Below are positions 31,762-38,663 of a stretch of DNA of 38,663 nucleotides, in pieces. Numbering within the stretch: position 1 is the stretch's first letter; each line of letters starts with the position of its first letter. The position numbers and the translations under genes are program-made. Origin of the DNA: Ruminococcaceae bacterium UBA1734 (GTDB lineage: Bacteria > Bacillota > Clostridia > Oscillospirales > Acutalibacteraceae); the NCBI GenBank assembly GCA_002315765.1, contig DCIE01000054.1, positions 1 through 38,663 of the forward strand, written 5' to 3'. The notes under the pieces are model-generated. The model saw only the letters and a program-made list of their open reading frames with translations. It was not told where the DNA came from and did not search any database.

Positions 31762-33674
31762 TGTATTCTACCAAACTGTTTCTCAAGTTCTTTTCTTGAA
31801 AGTTTAAATGCAACAGGTCTTCCGTGGGGACAATACATAATATCATTATTCGACAATACCTCTTTTGCCAAAGCCTCAAGCTCTGTATCGGTGGTAACAT
31901 TTCCGCCCTTAATAGCCGCTTTACAAGCAATCGTGTGGTATATCCTATCAAGTTTTTCACTTTCGGGAATACCCTTTATCACAAGATTTTTTGCCGACTC
32001 AACAACCATATCGTTTACATCTTGGTTCTTTAACATAGCCGGAACGGCACGGACAAGAACATTTGAATTGCCGAAATCCTCAATTTCAAAACCGGCTTCG
32101 GTTAAAACATCTAAATTATCCGTAACGGCACTTAGCTCCTCTCTTCCGAGATGAACCGTAACCGGCAAAAGCAATTGTTGGCTCTCCGCCTTAGCGTTTT
32201 TCTTAAGCCTATTAAAATTTATTCTCTCATGTGCCGCATGTTTATCAATAAAATATGCAGCATCATCCATTTGTGCAATTATATATGTACTGAATACTTC
32301 CCCTATATACTTTATTTCCTTAAGGGTTTCTTCGGGACATTCTTTCTTTGGTTTCGGCAAAGCCTCTTTTTCTGTTACTGTATTTTCTTTCTCGCAAATC
32401 TCAGTTTCATTGATAGAAATATCAATATTATTTTTAGCAATAAAAGACCTGACATCATCCCTTTCAAAAAAAGGAGTATCATCACTGTTAAATACTAATT
32501 TTTCATTTGCTGTTACAACAGTATCTTTCTTTGTTTCGGTGGGTTTAACAAGAGTATTTTGCTTAACAAAATAGGCATTTTCTATGGGGGTTATAGGTAA
32601 ACTTTCGGTTTTACTTCTATATTCCTCGGCGGTCATTCGGGTAACCTTTTGTTCTCTTTGGAAGGGCAATTTAATTTCCGGCCGTGTATCTCCCTTTAAA
32701 ATCGCATTTTTAACGGCAATATAAACCGAGTCAAATATCTTTTTTTCATCGGAAAACCTAACCTGAATTTTCGCCGGGTGAACATTTACATCCACTGTTT
32801 GCACAGGTACATTTAAACAAATCACGAAGGCAGGATATTTTCCCACCATTGCACTGTTTTTAAACGCCTGTTCACAAGCCGCCATAACTGTATTGGACTG
32901 CACATATCTACCGTTTAAAAATGTGTATTGTGCCGACCTTGATTTCCTGCAATATGCCGGTTTACAAACAAGACCGGAAACAATAATATCACAGTTATAC
33001 TCTATGGGAATTAATGTTGATGAGATTTCTCTGCCGAGAATACTGTAAGCCGCCGAAGACAGTTTTCCGTCTCCGGAGGTTGACATAGCGGTTTTCCCGT
33101 CTCTTATTAATCTAAATGCTATTTCAGGATGGGAAAGAGCAAGTCTTTCAAAAACTGCCGCTATGCTGTTGCCCTCGGTAACATCCTTTTTCAAGAACTT
33201 CATTCTTGCAGGAGTATTATAAAAAATATCCCTTACAATTACGGTAGTACCGTCAGGACATCCGTTTTCTTCAAAGAGTTTTTCTTCTCCGCCTTCAATT
33301 ATATAATGGGTTCCGAAAACATCATCTATTTGTTTTGTAAATAATTCTATCCTTGATACAATGGAAGTGGCTGCCAAAGCCTCTCCTCTAAATCCAAGTG
33401 AAGAAATACCATCTAAATCCGCCACGGTTTTTATTTTACTTGTAGCATGCCGAAGAAAAGCAAGACGAACATCCTCACTTGCTATACCGCAACCGTCATC
33501 GGTTACACGAATGTATAAAATGCCTCCGCGATTGATTTCAAGAGTAATATGCTTTGCTCCGGCATCAACCGAGTTTTCAAGTAATTCCTTTACCACCGAA
33601 GCAGGTCTTTCCACTACTTCACCGGCAGCGATAAGCTCAGCCATTTCCTTTGGCATAAGATTAATTTTCGGCAT
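31758..33674 (-). CDS. mutL: DNA mismatch repair protein MutL (endonuclease type)
   Basis: 638 aa. The N-terminal GHKL ATPase has IAAGEVVERPASVVKELLEN, DDGCGI, and ATSKI/FRGEAL. The C-terminal dimerisation/endonuclease domain holds DKHAAHERINF, a variant of the DQHAxxExxxxE metal motif in which the last Glu appears replaced by Asn, plus ACKAAIKGG and CPHGRPVAF. It couples MutS mismatch recognition to strand removal and should nick DNA itself, as no MutH is expected. The middle linker (about 340-440) is low complexity. It lies 27 bp after mutS and overlaps miaA by 4 bp. Confidence 0.95.
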   Translation of the reverse strand: MPKINLMPKEMAELIAAGEVVERPASVVKELLENSVDAGAKHITLEINRGGILYIRVTDDGCGIASEDVRLAFLRHATSKIKTVADLDGISSLGFRGEALAATSIVSRIELFTKQIDDVFGTHYIIEGGEEKLFEENGCPDGTTVIVRDIFYNTPARMKFLKKDVTEGNSIAAVFERLALSHPEIAFRLIRDGKTAMSTSGDGKLSSAAYSILGREISSTLIPIEYNCDIIVSGLVCKPAYCRKSRSAQYTFLNGRYVQSNTVMAACEQAFKNSAMVGKYPAFVICLNVPVQTVDVNVHPAKIQVRFSDEKKIFDSVYIAVKNAILKGDTRPEIKLPFQREQKVTRMTAEEYRSKTESLPITPIENAYFVKQNTLVKPTETKKDTVVTANEKLVFNSDDTPFFERDDVRSFIAKNNIDISINETEICEKENTVTEKEALPKPKKECPEETLKEIKYIGEVFSTYIIAQMDDAAYFIDKHAAHERINFNRLKKNAKAESQQLLLPVTVHLGREELSAVTDNLDVLTEAGFEIEDFGNSNVLVRAVPAMLKNQDVNDMVVESAKNLVIKGIPESEKLDRIYHTIACKAAIKGGNVTTDTELEALAKEVLSNNDIMYCPHGRPVAFKLSRKELEKQFGRIQ

Positions 33675-33701
33675 TTTATCACATCCTTTTTATTTGATTT
33701 A

Positions 33702-36290
33702 TTATATTGATTTTGCTTTATTGGCTATATCGAAAAGTATTCCCATTGATTCAATAGGTGTAAGTGTATTAACATCAAGGGCTTTAAGTTCATTTAAAAT
33801 ATCCGTAGCACCCTGCATTTCAAGGGGTATTTGAGAAGATGCTACCGGTGCGGTTTTATATGTAACAATTCCCTTTGATTCTATTTCCTTTAAAATTGCC
33901 TTTGCCCTATCGGTTACTGCCTTTGGTACACCGCCCAAAATGGCTACCTCAATACCGTAACTGTCGTCGGCACCGCCACTCACAATTCTTCTGAGGAAGA
34001 TTATTTCATCTCCCCGCTTTTTAACGGCAATATTATAATTCTTAATACCGGGTAATTCTTCTTCCATATTGGTAAGTTCGTGATAATGGGTAGCAAAAAG
34101 CGATTTGGCGCCGATTTTCCTTTTGTCGGCAACATACTCAAGAACAGCCTTTGCAATAGACATACCGTCAAATGTGGAAGTACCTCGGCCTATTTCGTCA
34201 AGTATTAAAAGACTGTTTTTAGTTGCGTGTTTAAGAATATCCGCAACCTCACTCATTTCTACCATAAATGTAGACTGTCCCGAGGCTAAATCATCCGAAG
34301 CGCCAACCCTTGTAAATATGGCATCAACTATTCCGATTTGAGCACTTGTAGCAGGTACAAAAGAGCCGATTTGTGCCATAAGGGTTATTAATGCAACCTG
34401 ACGCATATAGGTGGATTTACCCGCCATATTAGGACCGGTAATTATAGCGCAACGGTCGTTACCCGTATCCAAAAAAGTATCGTTTGAAACAAAAGGTGTT
34501 TTTATTATTTGTTCCACAACAGGGTGCCTACCGGCTTTGATATTAACAACACCCGAATTGTCAACAAGAGGTCTTGTATAGTTATTATTTACCGCAACAT
34601 CGGCAAAGGAAGCCAACACATCTAATTTTGCAATTGCACCGGCTGTGGCTTGAAATCGTGTTGCTGCCTCGGCAACCTTTTTGCGTATTCCGTCAAATAT
34701 TTCATACTCAAGAGAAACAACCTTGTCTTTTGCGGATAAAACTCTGGTTTCAAGTTGTTTTAATTCTTCGGTAATATATCTTTCGGCATTGGTCAATGTT
34801 TGTTTTCTTATATAATCCTCAGGCACCTTATCGGTAAAGGAGTTTGTAACTTCGATATAATATCCGAAAACCTTGTTATATCTGACACGGAGAGTTTTTA
34901 TACCTGTGCGTTCTCTTTCCCTTGTTTCAATCTCGGTAAGAAGACTGCTTGAGCCGTTCATATCCCTTCTTAAGGTATCAACCTCACTGCTGTAACCGTC
35001 ATTGATTATTCCGCCCTCTTTAACGAGGAAAGGTGCATCGGTTTTAATCGCCGAATCAATAAGAGATGAAATGTCATCACAAATATCTATATCATTATAA
35101 ATACAGTTAAGCATACGGCTGTTTGTTCCGGATAAAAGTTCCTTGATATAGGGAAATCTTCCGGCAGTAAAGGAAAGACTTAACAAATCCTTGGGAGATG
35201 CAGTACCGTATAAAGCCTTGGTGATAATTCGTTCAACATCTCTTATGCCGTTCATATACTCTGTAAGTTCTAATCTGAGTCTTGTATCCGAACAAAGTTC
35301 TTCAACGGCATTTTGCCTTAGTGAAATCTCCGGTATGGATAAAAGAGGTTTAATAAGCCACGACCTTATAAGACGCTTACCCATAGCGGTTTTCGTCTTG
35401 TCAAGAACCCATAATAATGAGCCTTTTTTTGACTTTGAACGCATAGTTTCACAAAGTTCCAAATTCCTTATTGCCGACATATCAAGCCTCATATACATAG
35501 AACCTGTATATGACTCCACACTCTTCAAAGCGGTTTTTTCGCTTTTTCCGTTTTCAAAAAGATATTCAATAACCGTTCCGAGAGCAGATACCGTAACACT
35601 TTCCTTATCAATACCTAAATTTTCGGGACTTACCACCGAAAATGCCTTGCATATATTATTTGCAGCTTTTTCAAAATCAACCGATTCTTTTTGGGTTATT
35701 GTTCCGGAAAATGATGTTGTTAAAAATTCGTTTAGGTTAGGAAAAGACGCTGTATCACCGATTAAGAGTTCACTTGGAGAAAATCTTAATAACTCATCAA
35801 TAATTTTCTTTTCTCTCTCGTCCTCGGAAATCTCGGTAATATGCGCTTCGCCGGTTGAAGCATCGGCAAAGCAAACTCCGCACGAATTATTTTTAAATGT
35901 TACACAAGCCAAATAATTATTTTTTGATTCGTCAAGCATTTGGTCCTCAATAACCGTTCCGGGTGTTATTACTCTGATAACATCTCGCTTAACGAGCCCC
36001 TTGGCTTTTGCCGGGTCCTCAACCTGCTCACAAATGACAATTTTGTATCCCTTTGATACAAGACGGGAGATATATGCTTCACAGCTATGGTAGGGTATTC
36101 CGCACATTGGTGCCCGTTCTTCAAGTCCGCAATCTTTTCCGGTTAAAACCAAATCAAGTTCTTCGGAAACCTTTTTTGCATCGTCAAAAAACATCTCATA
36201 AAAATCTCCCAAACGGAAAAATAATATACTGTCCTCATTTTGAGATTTTATATCTAAATACTGACGCATCATAGGTGAAAGTTCTGCCAT
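33702..36290 (-). CDS. mutS: DNA mismatch repair protein MutS
   Basis: 862 aa, full length for MutS1. The mismatch-reading motif is GDFYEMF with Phe30 and Glu32. The ATPase has Walker A GPNMAGKSTYMRQ, Walker B LLILDEIGRGTSTFDG and the helix-turn-helix dimer region near the end. A clamp segment RVRYNKVFGYYIEV is visible mid-protein. It recognises mismatches and small loops and recruits MutL, encoded next. ATG at 36288-36290 is preceded by GGGGGGA. Confidence 0.97.
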   Translation of the reverse strand: MAELSPMMRQYLDIKSQNEDSILFFRLGDFYEMFFDDAKKVSEELDLVLTGKDCGLEERAPMCGIPYHSCEAYISRLVSKGYKIVICEQVEDPAKAKGLVKRDVIRVITPGTVIEDQMLDESKNNYLACVTFKNNSCGVCFADASTGEAHITEISEDEREKKIIDELLRFSPSELLIGDTASFPNLNEFLTTSFSGTITQKESVDFEKAANNICKAFSVVSPENLGIDKESVTVSALGTVIEYLFENGKSEKTALKSVESYTGSMYMRLDMSAIRNLELCETMRSKSKKGSLLWVLDKTKTAMGKRLIRSWLIKPLLSIPEISLRQNAVEELCSDTRLRLELTEYMNGIRDVERIITKALYGTASPKDLLSLSFTAGRFPYIKELLSGTNSRMLNCIYNDIDICDDISSLIDSAIKTDAPFLVKEGGIINDGYSSEVDTLRRDMNGSSSLLTEIETRERERTGIKTLRVRYNKVFGYYIEVTNSFTDKVPEDYIRKQTLTNAERYITEELKQLETRVLSAKDKVVSLEYEIFDGIRKKVAEAATRFQATAGAIAKLDVLASFADVAVNNNYTRPLVDNSGVVNIKAGRHPVVEQIIKTPFVSNDTFLDTGNDRCAIITGPNMAGKSTYMRQVALITLMAQIGSFVPATSAQIGIVDAIFTRVGASDDLASGQSTFMVEMSEVADILKHATKNSLLILDEIGRGTSTFDGMSIAKAVLEYVADKRKIGAKSLFATHYHELTNMEEELPGIKNYNIAVKKRGDEIIFLRRIVSGGADDSYGIEVAILGGVPKAVTDRAKAILKEIESKGIVTYKTAPVASSQIPLEMQGATDILNELKALDVNTLTPIESMGILFDIANKAKSI

Positions 36291-36322
36291 TTATATCCCC
36301 CCTGATTAAAACTTTCTTTAAA

Positions 36323-36730
36323 TTAGTGGCAACCGCCGCAGGATTCACAGCTTCCCGAACAAGAATGTGTTTCGGGCTCAACAGTTTTCGGGTCAGCACC
36401 TTCAACACACTGCATAATAATGCTGTTTACATCGTTAAGCATTGCATCAAGGTCAGCCTTTGCGGTGTTGAAATCAAGCATAGCCTTGCTTGACATAACT
36501 TCACCGTAAATAGTTCTTAAGCTTTCGTTTAATTCCTTAATCTTTTCTTCATCACGGGTTTCCTTTTCGGATTCCTGCTCAAGATTCATTCTTGCAATAT
36601 TAAAATCGCCGATTTTCTTTTGTAATTCTTCGTTATTATCAACGCCTAATTTTGCCTTTGCATAGGCAATAAAGCGTTCGTCCTTTTGAATTTCTTCTCC
36701 TAAATTTCTTGTAGCTTCGATAATTCCCAT
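36323..36730 (-). CDS. YlbF/RicF-like protein with C-terminal cysteine cluster
   Basis: 135 aa, mostly helical, with the YlbF_YmcA-type core (about 1-110, including RIAY-like FIAYAKAKLGV and VMSSKAMLDFNTAKADLDAMLND). It ends THSCSGSCESCGGCH: Cys124, Cys128, Cys131, Cys134 and His135, plus Cys108 upstream. In Bacillus the YlbF-YmcA-YaaT complex binds iron-sulfur clusters and directs RNase Y maturation of mRNAs; the cysteines here fit a cluster ligand. Neither YmcA nor YaaT is in the window. It lies between miaB (28 bp) and mutS (32 bp); in Bacillus the ymcA paralogue also neighbours miaB and mutS, so it may be the YmcA equivalent instead. Confidence 0.83.
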   Translation of the reverse strand: MGIIEATRNLGEEIQKDERFIAYAKAKLGVDNNEELQKKIGDFNIARMNLEQESEKETRDEEKIKELNESLRTIYGEVMSSKAMLDFNTAKADLDAMLNDVNSIIMQCVEGADPKTVEPETHSCSGSCESCGGCH

Positions 36731-36758
36731 TTTAATTCTCCTAAATTTTATTAAATAT

Positions 36759-38165
36759 TTATATCAATGTGCCGTAAAGCACATTTTTATACTCTGTAAT
36801 CTTTACCTCGGCAAATGAGCCTATCAAGGACTTGTCCGCCGAAACATAGATATTGTATGTTCCCGAAGATTTTCCGATAATATATCCTTCTTCGGGAGAT
36901 TCTTCTTCAAACAGGACTCTTACCGTCTTTCCGACAGCTTCTTTATTAAGCCTTTTTGAAATCTTATCTTGTGTTCTTAATAACTCGTCAAACCATTTAC
37001 CCTTTTCTGCCCTTGATATAGGGTCGGGCATTGTGGCGGCAGGGGTGCCCTCACGGGGAGAATAAATAAAGGTGAAAAGAGAGGAATACTCCACCTTCTC
37101 CACAAGACTTAATGTGTCCTTAAATTCCTCATAAGTTTCCCCGGGAAATCCCACAATAATATCACTTGTAAATGAAATATCGGGAATTTCTTTTTTTGCA
37201 AGTTCTATTAAAGACAAATACTTCTCTCTTGAATAACGCCTATTCATAACCTTAAGCACTCTGTCATTTCCGCTTTGGAAAGGTAAATGCAAATGTCTTT
37301 CAACCTTTTGACAATCACGAATTGCAAAAATAAGTTCTTCGGTTAAATCCTTGGGGTGAGATGTCATAAATCTAATCCTGAAATCACCCTCAATATCATT
37401 AATCATACGGATAAGTTTTGCAAAATTAATGCCGTCATCGTTGCCTTTTCCATAGGAATTAACATTTTGACCTAAAAGCATTATTTCCTTATAACCCTCG
37501 TCAACCATTCTCTTTGCTTCGCAAACTATCTCATTAGCATCTCTTGACCGTTCTCTGCCTCTGACATAAGGCACGATACAGTAGGAACAAAAATTATCGC
37601 AACCGTACATAATGGGAATATAGCCCTTAAAACGGTTCTCACGGTCGATAGGTATATCCTCAACAATTTCCCTGTTTTCAAGGGATAATTCATAAACTCT
37701 TTTTCCGCCGGTAATGCGCTTATATATAAATTCGGGAAGTCTATGGAAAACCTGTGTGCCGAAAACAATATCAACATACGGATAACTTTCTCTGAATCTG
37801 TCGGCAACCGATTGCTGTTGCACCATACAACCGCAAACGGCAACAATAAGCTTTGGGTTTACTTTTTTAAGCGACTTGGTAGCGCCCACATTTCCCCAAA
37901 CTCTATCCTCGGCATGACCTCTCACGGCGCAGGTATTAAAAATAATGAAATCTGCCTTGTTTTCCTCTTCGCAAATTTCGTATCCCATTAATATGAGCAT
38001 ACCTTTAAGGCGCTGTGAATCACTTACATTTTGCTGACAGCCGTATGTAATAACACATGCTTTAGGAGTTTTACCAAGCTCGGTAATATTATACTTTTTA
38101 ACTCTTTCGGCAAAAGCAACCTGCTCAGCCGGATATTTATTATTAATACTCGTGTAAGACAACAT
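36759..38165 (-). CDS. miaB: tRNA-2-methylthio-N6-dimethylallyladenosine synthase MiaB
   Basis: 468 aa from the ATG at 38163-38165, supported by AAAAGGAGAAGT directly upstream; an in-frame start at 38219 would lie inside the promoter. The UPF0004 domain binds the auxiliary cluster through Cys43 (TYGCQQN), Cys79 (FNTCAVR) and Cys113 (VCGCM). The radical-SAM motif CDNFCSYC supplies Cys189, Cys193 and Cys196. A TRAM domain ends the protein (about 400-468). It adds the methylthio group to i6A37 made by MiaA. It is the first gene of the long run and has its own promoter. Confidence 0.96.
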   Translation of the reverse strand: MLSYTSINNKYPAEQVAFAERVKKYNITELGKTPKACVITYGCQQNVSDSQRLKGMLILMGYEICEEENKADFIIFNTCAVRGHAEDRVWGNVGATKSLKKVNPKLIVAVCGCMVQQQSVADRFRESYPYVDIVFGTQVFHRLPEFIYKRITGGKRVYELSLENREIVEDIPIDRENRFKGYIPIMYGCDNFCSYCIVPYVRGRERSRDANEIVCEAKRMVDEGYKEIMLLGQNVNSYGKGNDDGINFAKLIRMINDIEGDFRIRFMTSHPKDLTEELIFAIRDCQKVERHLHLPFQSGNDRVLKVMNRRYSREKYLSLIELAKKEIPDISFTSDIIVGFPGETYEEFKDTLSLVEKVEYSSLFTFIYSPREGTPAATMPDPISRAEKGKWFDELLRTQDKISKRLNKEAVGKTVRVLFEEESPEEGYIIGKSSGTYNIYVSADKSLIGSFAEVKITEYKNVLYGTLI

Positions 38166-38190
38166 ACTTCTCCTTTTAATGAATAAAATC

Positions 38191-38219
38191 ATTATACTAT
38201 ATATTAATAATATTATCAA
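38191..38219 (-). promoter_or_regulatory. miaB: Sigma-A promoter of miaB and the downstream gene run
   Basis: On the minus strand: -35 TTGATA (38214-38219), 17-bp spacer, -10 TATAAT (38191-38196). The -10 lies 25 bp upstream of the miaB ATG. It is divergent from the tRNA promoter. Confidence 0.78.
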
Positions 38220-38270
38220 GAATTAAAAGCGAAAAAATATTAGTTTTTTTGCTTTTTCATAAAAAAATTC

Positions 38271-38299
38271 TTGACATTAACCGTTTTTTATACTATAAT
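38271..38299 (+). promoter_or_regulatory. Consensus promoter of the tRNA-Thr gene
   Basis: -35 TTGACA (38271-38276), 17-bp spacer, -10 TATAAT (38294-38299), a perfect match to both hexamers and spacing. The tRNA begins 27 bp after the -10. Confidence 0.85.
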
Positions 38300-38326
38300 A
38301 ATCAAGCTGTCAAAAATAACAGTTTT

Positions 38327-38402
38327 GCTGCTATGGCTCAGATGGTAGAGCACATCCTTGGTAAGGATGAGGTCACCGGTTCAATTCCGGTTAGCAGCTC
38401 CA
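38327..38402 (+). tRNA. tRNA-Thr (anticodon GGU)
   Basis: 76 nt with encoded CCA. Acceptor GCTGCTA/TAGCAGC (7 pairs), D-arm GCTC/GAGC, anticodon stem CATCC/GGATG with loop TTGGTAA (anticodon GGT, reads ACC/ACU), T-arm ACCGG-TTCAATT-CCGGT, discriminator T. It strongly resembles the E. coli tRNA-Thr(GGU) layout. It has its own promoter and a terminator directly after the CCA. Confidence 0.96.
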
Positions 38403-38445
38403 AAGCGAAAATCCTATCACGAAAGTGGTAGGATTTTTGCTTTGC
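38403..38445 (+). terminator. Rho-independent terminator of the tRNA gene
   Basis: AAATCCTATCAC (38409-38420) pairs with GTGGTAGGATTT (38425-38436) around a GAAA tetraloop, followed by a T-run. CAAAGC at 38401-38406 can also pair with GCTTTG at 38439-38444. Confidence 0.85.
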
Positions 38446-38562
38446 ATTATTCATTATTCATTTTTAAGTATTCATTCGTTCTCTCGTGATAGAATTTTCT
38501 AAATGAATAATGAATACTTAAGACTTAAAAATGAATTTGTAAGACTTAGTCTTGCATTTTTT
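38446..38562. repeat. AT-rich inverted repeats with terminator-like hairpin
   Basis: ATTCATT/AATGAAT-type arms: the 21 bp at 38456-38476 match in reverse complement the segment 38509-38536, except for a 7-bp insert in the second arm. Further in, GTAAGAC/GTCTTGC (38539-38545 with 38549-38555) forms a 7-bp stem with a 3-nt loop followed by TTTTTT. No gene is visible. This could be a remnant of a small non-autonomous element or stacked terminators. Confidence 0.5.
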
Positions 38563-38611
38563 ATTTCATTATTGTATTATGATAAAGAAAGGCGCTGAAA
38601 TAATGACCGAT

Positions 38612-38643
38612 AGTAGGGGACGATGCCCACATCGTCCCTTTTG
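38612..38643. repeat. Palindromic GGGACGATG/CATCGTCCC hairpin at the right edge
   Basis: GGGACGATG (38617-38625) and CATCGTCCC (38630-38638) form a perfect 9-bp stem with a 4-nt loop, followed by TTTTGATTTT. The GTAGGGGACG... form recalls dispersed intergenic palindromes of gut Clostridia. Only one copy is in the window and the element may continue past the edge. A plain terminator is the alternative. Confidence 0.5.
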
Positions 38644-38663
38644 ATTTTACAATGATTTACGGG

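Noticed and set aside
38166..38219. Longer MiaB start at 38219
   Set aside because: It would place the start codon on the -35 box of the miaB promoter; the ATG at 38165 has a near-perfect ribosome-binding site.
38249..38431. Short plus-strand frame covering the tRNA gene
   Set aside because: It is a chance frame across tRNA-Thr, its promoter and its terminator.

Overview
The window reads as a chromosomal segment of a low-GC, Gram-positive anaerobe of the Bacillota, most likely class Clostridia (gut or rumen Oscillospirales/Ruminococcaceae-like). The main reasons are: a complete mraZ-led division/cell-wall (dcw) cluster with a SpoVD-like PASTA penicillin-binding protein; a MurE with the DNPR motif of meso-diaminopimelate enzymes; a SigH-like sigma factor; a FeoA-FeoB fusion; a split transketolase; and a BspA-like leucine-rich-repeat surface protein. 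This placement is an inference from gene content, not a database result.

Layout from left to right. (1) 2-883, minus: the 5' part of a secreted leucine-rich-repeat protein that runs off the left edge and carries an in-frame TAA. (2) 1037-4693, minus: response regulator, sensor kinase and membrane-anchored HtrA protease, a CssRS/HtrA-like envelope-stress unit. (3) 4818-5766, minus: a double zinc-ribbon protein preceded by a tRNA-like, armless RNA-looking element and a SigH-like sigma factor. (4) 5987-7702, plus: phosphoglucomutase, the only plus-strand protein gene, with a clean promoter and a shared terminator. (5) 7757-10105, minus: fused FeoAB ferrous iron transporter. (6) 10177-22504, minus: dcw cluster in the order mraZ, rsmH, ftsL-like, spoVD-like pbp, murE, mraY, ftsW/spoVE, murG, murA, ftsQ/divIB, ftsZ; no ftsA, murB, murC, murD or murF is present. 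(7) 22869-38165, minus: a very compact run of 15 genes (miaB, ylbF/ricF-like, mutS, mutL, miaA, HlyD-like adaptor, yggS, sepF, ylmH, divIVA, lspA, rluD-like, HAD phosphatase, transketolase N and C halves) with many start/stop overlaps, one evident promoter at the far upstream end and one clear terminator after the last gene. (8) 38271-38663: a plus-strand tRNA-Thr(GGU) with its own promoter and terminator, then a gene-free tract full of inverted repeats.

Functionally, regions 6 and 7 together supply the septal peptidoglycan machinery and the SepF/DivIVA-type division and pole proteins of a bacterium whose FtsZ has an atypical C-terminus and no neighbouring ftsA. No phage, transposase, CRISPR array or restriction/defence locus is visible. 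Most of the window is ordinary core genome. The points worth a second look are small: the tRNA-like element, an 18-bp perfect palindrome at the ftsZ promoter, structured intergenic regions inside the dcw cluster, the in-frame stop in the leucine-rich-repeat gene, a Cys/His cluster in the sensor domain, and the repeats at the right end.
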